Below, in pieces: positions 26,321-32,121 of a stretch of 32,121 nt of DNA (position 1 is the stretch's first letter; each line of letters starts with the position of its first letter). The position numbers and the translations under genes are program-made. Source of the DNA: Chitinophaga pinensis (GTDB lineage: Bacteria; Planctomycetota; Phycisphaerae; Phycisphaerales; SM1A02). The stretch lies in contig CALQCP020000003.1 of NCBI GenBank assembly GCA_943329105.2, forward strand, positions 1 to 32,121, written 5' to 3'. The notes below the pieces were generated by a model that was not told where the DNA came from, searched no databases, and worked only from the letters and a program-made list of their open reading frames with translations.

Positions 26321-27174
26321 CCGATCTCTATCAGGAACTCATGAAGAGCACCGCGGATCCAGCACCTGGGGCAGAAACCAAGCATGCTGTCCGTGATTTT
26401 TGGAATCAAGCATCGTGCGGAGAAGATCTCTATCTCAGCGCACTTGATGTCGCGGGATTCGATGCGCACATGCGAAAGCGATACGAGTTAGAACCATACA
26501 TTGCTGACTTTGCGAAATTCTCATCGTCGCGAGGAAAGCATGTGCTCGAGATCGGCGTTGGCATTGGTGCTGATCATCAGCAATTCGCTCAAGCCGGAGC
26601 GCATCTCACGGGGATCGACCTAACTGAACGGGCAGTGCTTCGGACAACCGAACGATTCCGACTCAACAACCTTAACTCGGACTTGCAAGTCGGCGATGCA
26701 GAGCATCTACCTTTCCTCAACAACACATTTGATTTGGTTTACTCTTGGGGGGTTATTCACCACAGCCCTAATACACTTGCAGCAGTGCGGGAGATTGAAC
26801 GCGTTTTGCGCGTAGGTGGCGTTGCTCGTGTAATGATCTACAACTATTGGAGCATGATTGGTTTGATGCTCTGGCTGCGCTATGCGTTGCTGCGCGGGCG
26901 GCCATGGCAGGGTCTCACACAGATGTACTGCGAGCACCTCGAGAGTCCGGGCACAAAGGCATACACGCCCTCGCAGGCTAGGGAGATGTTCTCGATATTC
27001 AAGTCATGTACCGTTAATACGGTGATGACACACGGGGACCTACTTGAGGGTCAAGCAGGTCAGCGCCACCAAGGAATTCTGCTTTTATTAGCACGAAAGG
27101 TTTGGCCGAGGTGGCTAATCCGCCGCCTAGCACCAAGGGCTGGTCTTTTCATGCTTATCGAAGCCTACAAATAG
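26317..27174 (+). CDS. Class I SAM-dependent methyltransferase
   Basis: 'HVLEIGVGIGADHQQFAQAGAHLTGIDLTERAV', 'DAEHLPFLNNTFDLVYSWGVIHHSPN'. TTG start overlaps the asnB stop (TTGA); alternative ATG at 26341. Confidence 0.85.
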   Translation: MTDLYQELMKSTADPAPGAETKHAVRDFWNQASCGEDLYLSALDVAGFDAHMRKRYELEPYIADFAKFSSSRGKHVLEIGVGIGADHQQFAQAGAHLTGIDLTERAVLRTTERFRLNNLNSDLQVGDAEHLPFLNNTFDLVYSWGVIHHSPNTLAAVREIERVLRVGGVARVMIYNYWSMIGLMLWLRYALLRGRPWQGLTQMYCEHLESPGTKAYTPSQAREMFSIFKSCTVNTVMTHGDLLEGQAGQRHQGILLLLARKVWPRWLIRRLAPRAGLFMLIEAYK

Positions 27175-27178
27175 ACCA

Positions 27179-29350
27179 ATGAAACAAATCCTCCAATCCC
27201 TAAAAACCGGCATCACCGAAGTTGCCGAAGTCCCATGCCCCGCCGTTCGGTCTGGGCAGCTCCTCATCCGCTCGTCCCGAACACTCGTCTCTGTCGGCAC
27301 CGAGCGCATGCTTGTGGAATTTGGAAAGGCTGGTTGGATCGCAAAGGCCCGCCAGCAGCCAGACAAGGTTCGGATGGTGCTCGACAAGATCAAAACCGAT
27401 GGGCTTTTGCCGACGTTTGAGTCGGTCATGAACAAGCTGGATCAGCCGCTTCCCCTCGGTTACTGCAACGTCGGACGGGTCATGATCACGGGAGGTGGCG
27501 TCGCCAACTTTGAGATCGGGGATCGAGTGGTGTCTAATGGCAAGCACGCCGAGGTGGTCAGCGTGCCCGTGAACCTGTGCGCACGGGTCCCAGAAGGCGT
27601 CTCCGATGACGAGGCAGCATTCACAGTGCTCGGTGCGATCGCACTACAGGGCATCCGTCTTGTACAGCCGACGCTTGGCGAGGCAGTTGTGGTCACTGGT
27701 CTCGGCCTTATTGGTCTGGTGACGGTGCAACTTTTGCGTGCACATGGCTGTCGCGTGTTAGGACTCGACTTCGATCCAGCAAAACTAGAGTTAGCACGGT
27801 CGCTCGGAGCAGAAACCGTCGACTTATCCGCGGGCCAAGATCCAGTAGCCGCAGCGCAGGTCTTCTCGCGCGGCCGAGGTGTCGACGCCGTAATCATTAC
27901 CGCATCAACCAAGAGTAACGAGCCCGTGCATCAAGCGGCGCTCATGTGCAGGAAGCGCGGTCGCATCGTTCTCGTAGGCGTCACAGGTCTTGAACTTTCG
28001 CGCGCAGATTTCTTTGAGAAGGAACTCACCTTCCAAGTTTCGTGCTCTTACGGCCCGGGGCGCTATGACGCTAGTTATGAGGAGAAGGGCAACGATTACC
28101 CGGTTGGCTATGTCCGTTGGACGGAACAGCGCAACTTTGAAGCAGTGCTGGACATGATGGCTGATGGTCGCCTGAATGTGAAGCCGTTGGTGTCACATCG
28201 TTTCGCCATCACCGAGGCAGAACAGGCCTACGAGTTGGTCGGCGGCGGTGGTCCATCGTTGGGCATTTTGCTTCAGTACCCCGACCAAACTGCAAAGACA
28301 GATGCGCAGGTCCGTGAGCAAACGGTGTCACTCGCTAACAGTACTGACGGAAGCCAAACAATTGACAGATCAGTTGATTGGGAACCCTCAACGGCCACAG
28401 TCGCGTTCATTGGCTCAGGTAATTATTCCACTGCCGTGCTCATCCCAGCGTTCAAGGCAGGCGGTGCGCGCATGAAGACAGTCGCGTCTGCTGGTGGTGT
28501 GAGCGGCGTCCACGCTGGCCGAAAATTCGGCTTTGAGGCCACAACTACTGACACCGCAAGCGTATTCGCTGACCCCGCGATCAATGCTGTCGTCATCACG
28601 ACGCGCCACGACAGTCACGCATCGTTGGTTTGCAAGGCACTCCGAGCAGGCAAACACGTGTTTGTTGAAAAGCCATTGGCGCTACGCCTTGATGAGATTG
28701 CAGACATTCAACAAGCACATGCAGAGGCACGGGCAGCAGGTGGTAACCCGATCGTCATGGTTGGCTTTAACCGGCGGTTCGCCTCTCAGGTGCAGCGCAT
28801 TCATCAACTCCTTCGTGGCGTGACAGGTCCGAAGAGTTTTATTATGACAGTCAATGCCGGTGCCATTCCCGCTGAGCACTGGACACAGGATCGCCAATCA
28901 GGCGGTGGGCGCATTGTTGGTGAGGGTTGCCACTTCATCGACCTCATTCGTTTCTTGGCAGGTTCACCTATCTCGGCAATTGATGTGTGCACGATGGACT
29001 CCGGCACGGGCGACACTGTTTCGATTCAACTGGCCTTCCATGATGGGTCGATCGGCACCGTGCACTACTTTGCTAATGGCACCAAGGCGTTCCCCAAGGA
29101 GCGGCTTGAGGTGTTCGCTGCGGGCCGCGTGTTGCAGCTAGACAATTTCCGTAAATTGCGAGGCTTTGCTTGGCCGGGATTCCGAAAGATGAATCTATGG
29201 AGCCAAGACAAGGGCCAGAAGGCCTGCGCTAAAGCATTCATCGATGCAGTTCAAGAAGGACGTGGCTCCGCCCCCATCCCATTTGAAGAGATTATTGAGG
29301 TCGCCAAGGCGAGTATTGAGGCGGCCGACTTTCCGAGGAACCGACCGTGA
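27179..29350 (+). CDS. Bi-domain oxidoreductase: MDR alcohol-dehydrogenase-like plus Gfo/Idh/MocA-like
   Basis: N-half Rossmann 'VVTGLGLIGLVTVQLLRAHGCRVLGLDFD'; C-half 'VAFIGSGNYSTAVLIPAFKAGGARM...TTRHDSHASLVCKALRAGKHVFVEKPLAL'. Confidence 0.9.
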   Translation: MKQILQSLKTGITEVAEVPCPAVRSGQLLIRSSRTLVSVGTERMLVEFGKAGWIAKARQQPDKVRMVLDKIKTDGLLPTFESVMNKLDQPLPLGYCNVGRVMITGGGVANFEIGDRVVSNGKHAEVVSVPVNLCARVPEGVSDDEAAFTVLGAIALQGIRLVQPTLGEAVVVTGLGLIGLVTVQLLRAHGCRVLGLDFDPAKLELARSLGAETVDLSAGQDPVAAAQVFSRGRGVDAVIITASTKSNEPVHQAALMCRKRGRIVLVGVTGLELSRADFFEKELTFQVSCSYGPGRYDASYEEKGNDYPVGYVRWTEQRNFEAVLDMMADGRLNVKPLVSHRFAITEAEQAYELVGGGGPSLGILLQYPDQTAKTDAQVREQTVSLANSTDGSQTIDRSVDWEPSTATVAFIGSGNYSTAVLIPAFKAGGARMKTVASAGGVSGVHAGRKFGFEATTTDTASVFADPAINAVVITTRHDSHASLVCKALRAGKHVFVEKPLALRLDEIADIQQAHAEARAAGGNPIVMVGFNRRFASQVQRIHQLLRGVTGPKSFIMTVNAGAIPAEHWTQDRQSGGGRIVGEGCHFIDLIRFLAGSPISAIDVCTMDSGTGDTVSIQLAFHDGSIGTVHYFANGTKAFPKERLEVFAAGRVLQLDNFRKLRGFAWPGFRKMNLWSQDKGQKACAKAFIDAVQEGRGSAPIPFEEIIEVAKASIEAADFPRNRP

Positions 29351-30450
29351 AGACAGTGCTTGTTGACATCATCGCCGGAGCGCGACCAAATTTCATGAAG
29401 ATCGCGCCCATCATTCATGCCATTGAAGCGCGGAAAGCGCAGGGCGGCCCGGTGCGATTTCGGCTTGTGCATACCGGACAGCATTACGACGAAAAGATGT
29501 CCGGCGACTTCTTCAAGCAGCTCGGCATCCCCGCACCAGATGTGAATCTTGAGGTCGGCTCAGGCACGGCCGCCGAGCAGACTGCTGGCATCATGATCGG
29601 GTATGAGAAGTTGCTTACCGAGCGCAAGCCGGACCTTTGCCTGGTCGTTGGTGACGTCACATCCACTATGGCATGCGCCATTGCAGCGCAAAAACTTTGG
29701 GTAAAGGTTGCCCACGTGGAGGCTGGTATCCGCTCAGGTGATTGGTCGATGCCAGAGGAGATCAATCGACTGGTCACCGATTCGATTACCAATATGTTCT
29801 TCACCACAAGCGAAGTGGCAAACGAAACATTGCGGCGTTCAGGTGTGCCAGAATCCGCGATTCACTTTGTGGGCAACACCATGATCGACACATTGCTATC
29901 GAACATGGATCGATTGCGGCCGCCGCCGTTCTGGGCCGAGCATGGCCTTGAGGCGGGAAAATATTTTGTGATGACGCTGCATCGACCAGCCAATGTTGAC
30001 TCGGGGAACACCTTCCAACGCATGCTTGACGCCATCTCGGCGGGCACTCGCGGCGAGAAGGTTGTGTTCCCGGTGCATCCGCGTACCGCGAAGACCATTC
30101 GCGATGGCGCCAAGGTCCCTGCGAATATTCTCTTGGTGGATCCGCAGCCTTATCTTGAATTTAACTACATGGTGAAGCACGCCAAGGCAGTCATCACAGA
30201 CTCGGGCGGAATTACTGAGGAAACCACCGTCATGGGCGTGCCGTGCATGACGCTTCGGAGCAGTACTGAGCGACCTGAGACCGTTACCCTTGGCACTAAT
30301 GAGTTGTTAGGAATCGATCCCGCTGCGCTTGGTCCGGCGCTGAACCGCCTATTTGCGGGCGAGTGGAAGCACGGGTCAGTACCGCCGCTGTGGGATGGCC
30401 ACACCAGCGAGCGAATCGTAGAAATCTTGGAGCGGGTATTAGCTGCCTGA
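29347..30450 (+). CDS. wecB: UDP-N-acetylglucosamine 2-epimerase (non-hydrolysing)
   Basis: 'IIAGARPNFMKIAPIIHAIEA', 'VHTGQHYDEKMSGDFFKQLGI', 'ITDSGGITEETTVMGVPCMTLRSSTERPETV'; GTG start overlapping the previous stop. Confidence 0.93.
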   Translation: MKTVLVDIIAGARPNFMKIAPIIHAIEARKAQGGPVRFRLVHTGQHYDEKMSGDFFKQLGIPAPDVNLEVGSGTAAEQTAGIMIGYEKLLTERKPDLCLVVGDVTSTMACAIAAQKLWVKVAHVEAGIRSGDWSMPEEINRLVTDSITNMFFTTSEVANETLRRSGVPESAIHFVGNTMIDTLLSNMDRLRPPPFWAEHGLEAGKYFVMTLHRPANVDSGNTFQRMLDAISAGTRGEKVVFPVHPRTAKTIRDGAKVPANILLVDPQPYLEFNYMVKHAKAVITDSGGITEETTVMGVPCMTLRSSTERPETVTLGTNELLGIDPAALGPALNRLFAGEWKHGSVPPLWDGHTSERIVEILERVLAA

Positions 30451-32069
30451 TGCACGGCCCCGCTGCGATGCTCCGGCTTTGGCACACCGTGCGTCACCTG
30501 AAGTTTGTACAGGTGTACGGGAGGGCGCGCTTTCGGTTGGCGCGGCCCCGACCGGACATGAGTCCCGCGCCAGCCGTGCGACTTCATGACGGATCTTGGG
30601 TGATGCCCGCTGCGCGCCGTGCGAGCATGGTTGGTCCATCGACACTGCGGTTGCTCTATGTAGAACGTTCGGTTGACAGTTGCGGCTGGGACGACCCCTC
30701 CATTGCAAAGTTGTGGAGGTACAACCTTCACTACTTCGACGACTTGCTCGCGGATGGCGCATCCACGCGCACCACTTGGCATCGGGCATTCATGTCGCGA
30801 TGGGTCCGGGAGAATCCGCCAGCTTCGGGCACCGGTTGGGAGCCTTATCCGACCTCGCTTCGTATTGTCAATTGGGTGAAGTGGACACTTGCTGGAAATG
30901 ACTTGCCGGTTGAGTGTGTTCAAAGCCTAGCCATTCAGGCGCGTTGGCTCCGTCAGCGTTTGGAATGGCACCTCCTTGGAAACCACCTGTTTGTAAATGC
31001 GAAAGCGCTGGTGTTTGCTGGGTGTTTCTTTGATGGCCCGGAGGCCGACGCATGGCTAGCCGAAGGGTTATCGATTCTCCGCGTTCAGATTCCAGAACAG
31101 ATCCTTGCTGATGGTGGGCAATTTGAGCGCAGTCCGATGTACCACGCGTTGGCGCTTGAGGACATGTTGGACCTTGAGAACCTTGCACGAATGTTCCCCA
31201 CTCGTTCCGTCAGTTGGCGTGGCATGGTTCAGGACCGCATCGCATCAATGCGTCATTGGCTTGGCGTGATGTGCCATCCGGATGGTGAGGTCTCGTTTTT
31301 CAATGACAGTGCAATTGGTGTTGCACCGGCTCCCGCAGAATTGGACGCCTACGCACAGCGCCTCGGTCTGGGAGTCATTCCACAGCTCGGTGATGGATGC
31401 ACCCTCCTCGCTGAAAGTGGTTTCGTGCGCATGCAGGCGGGCCCCGCGGTGGTGATCGCTGACGTTGGTCCGGTTGGCCCTGACTATTTGCCGGGGCACG
31501 CGCACGCGGACACGCTTTCTTTCGAACTCTCCTTGGATGGCAAACGCGTCTTGGTGAATTCCGGAACCTCGGAGTATGGCATCGGTGCTGAGCGCCTACG
31601 CCAGCGTGGGACAGAGGCGCACAACACTGTTACGGTCGGCGGCCACGATTCCTCCGAGGTGTGGGGCGGCTTCCGCGTCGCACGCCGTGCCCAGCCGGTT
31701 GACCGAGTAATCAACTCCGATGGGGACCCGATTTGCGTGTCTTGTTCGCACGATGGGTTTGCGCGGCTTGCTGGGCGTCCGATCCACCGCCGCGACTGGA
31801 CACTTACGCCAACGGGCCTGACGGTGACCGACACGATCGTTGGTCCCGGTGAGGGTCGCTCATTTTGGCACTGGATGCCAGGTATCCACGTGTTGCCGGG
31901 ATCCCCGATCGCGCTTGCCGACCGTTCCTTGCGCGTTTCAGTGAATGGCGCAGTGTGGTCGACCGCCTCCAGCACCTGGCATCCGGAATTTGGCGTCTTG
32001 ATGTCTAATGAACGTTCGTGCGCGGAATTTTCCGAACGCAGCTGCACCGTTTGCTTGGACTGGACCTGA
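30450..32069 (+). CDS. Heparinase II/III-family protein
   Basis: ATG 30450 overlaps the wecB stop (TGATG). 'LWRYNLHYFDDLL', 'LLGNHLFVNAKALVFAGCFF', 'FERSPMYHALALEDMLDL', 'LPGHAHADTLSFELSLDGKRVLVNSGTSEYG'. The ORF track start (30363) is too early. Confidence 0.88.
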   Translation: MHGPAAMLRLWHTVRHLKFVQVYGRARFRLARPRPDMSPAPAVRLHDGSWVMPAARRASMVGPSTLRLLYVERSVDSCGWDDPSIAKLWRYNLHYFDDLLADGASTRTTWHRAFMSRWVRENPPASGTGWEPYPTSLRIVNWVKWTLAGNDLPVECVQSLAIQARWLRQRLEWHLLGNHLFVNAKALVFAGCFFDGPEADAWLAEGLSILRVQIPEQILADGGQFERSPMYHALALEDMLDLENLARMFPTRSVSWRGMVQDRIASMRHWLGVMCHPDGEVSFFNDSAIGVAPAPAELDAYAQRLGLGVIPQLGDGCTLLAESGFVRMQAGPAVVIADVGPVGPDYLPGHAHADTLSFELSLDGKRVLVNSGTSEYGIGAERLRQRGTEAHNTVTVGGHDSSEVWGGFRVARRAQPVDRVINSDGDPICVSCSHDGFARLAGRPIHRRDWTLTPTGLTVTDTIVGPGEGRSFWHWMPGIHVLPGSPIALADRSLRVSVNGAVWSTASSTWHPEFGVLMSNERSCAEFSERSCTVCLDWT

Positions 32070-32070
32070 C

Positions 32071-32121
32071 GTGCACATTCTCTTCCTCACTGACAATTTC
32101 CCGCCCGAGGTCAACGCGCCA
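32071..32121 (+). CDS. Glycosyltransferase family 4-like protein, N-terminus only (truncated by window end)
   Basis: GTG start 1 nt after the heparinase stop: MHILFLTDNFPPEVNAP, typical of GT4/WbuB-like N-termini. Confidence 0.6.
   Translation, partial: MHILFLTDNFPPEVNAP

Noticed and set aside
30165-30923. 252-aa minus-strand ORF over wecB/heparinase junction
   Set aside because: Spans two clearly coding plus-strand genes; shadow frame.

Overview
GC-rich bacterial chromosomal window. The gene set (PVC-type heme-binding dehydrogenase, repeated Asp-rich GADLG dockerin-like C-termini, extended signal peptidase I) suggests a planctomycete, probably Phycisphaerae-like; this is inferred from protein style only. 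Left and middle: rmuC, a fused gcvP, ricT-like PSP1 protein with a disordered Arg-rich tail, signal peptidase I with a large insertion, two large uncharacterised envelope proteins, an FG-GAP/VCBS protein with a dockerin-like tail, a small conserved-looking ORF, divergent fcl/gmd (GDP-L-fucose pathway), a C-type-lectin-like protein with a dockerin-like tail, a Tat-dependent FAD (BBE-type) oxidase, and a 1.2k-aa HEAT/PA14/cytochrome c protein. A sparse 1.7 kb interval (about 22.66-24.43 kb) holds a likely decayed gene and a membrane transglutaminase-like protein. The right end is a tightly coupled polysaccharide operon: asnB, SAM methyltransferase, bi-domain oxidoreductase, wecB, heparinase II/III-like, and a truncated glycosyltransferase. 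No tRNA, rRNA, CRISPR or transposase was recognised. Main points for a second look: a recurrent TAnnnT hexamer 6-9 nt before start codons (leaderless transcription?), a strong hairpin in the gcvP leader, shared GADLG tags on unrelated secreted proteins plus a decayed relative, the signal peptidase insertion, and a signal-peptide-less heparinase-like protein in a biosynthetic operon.
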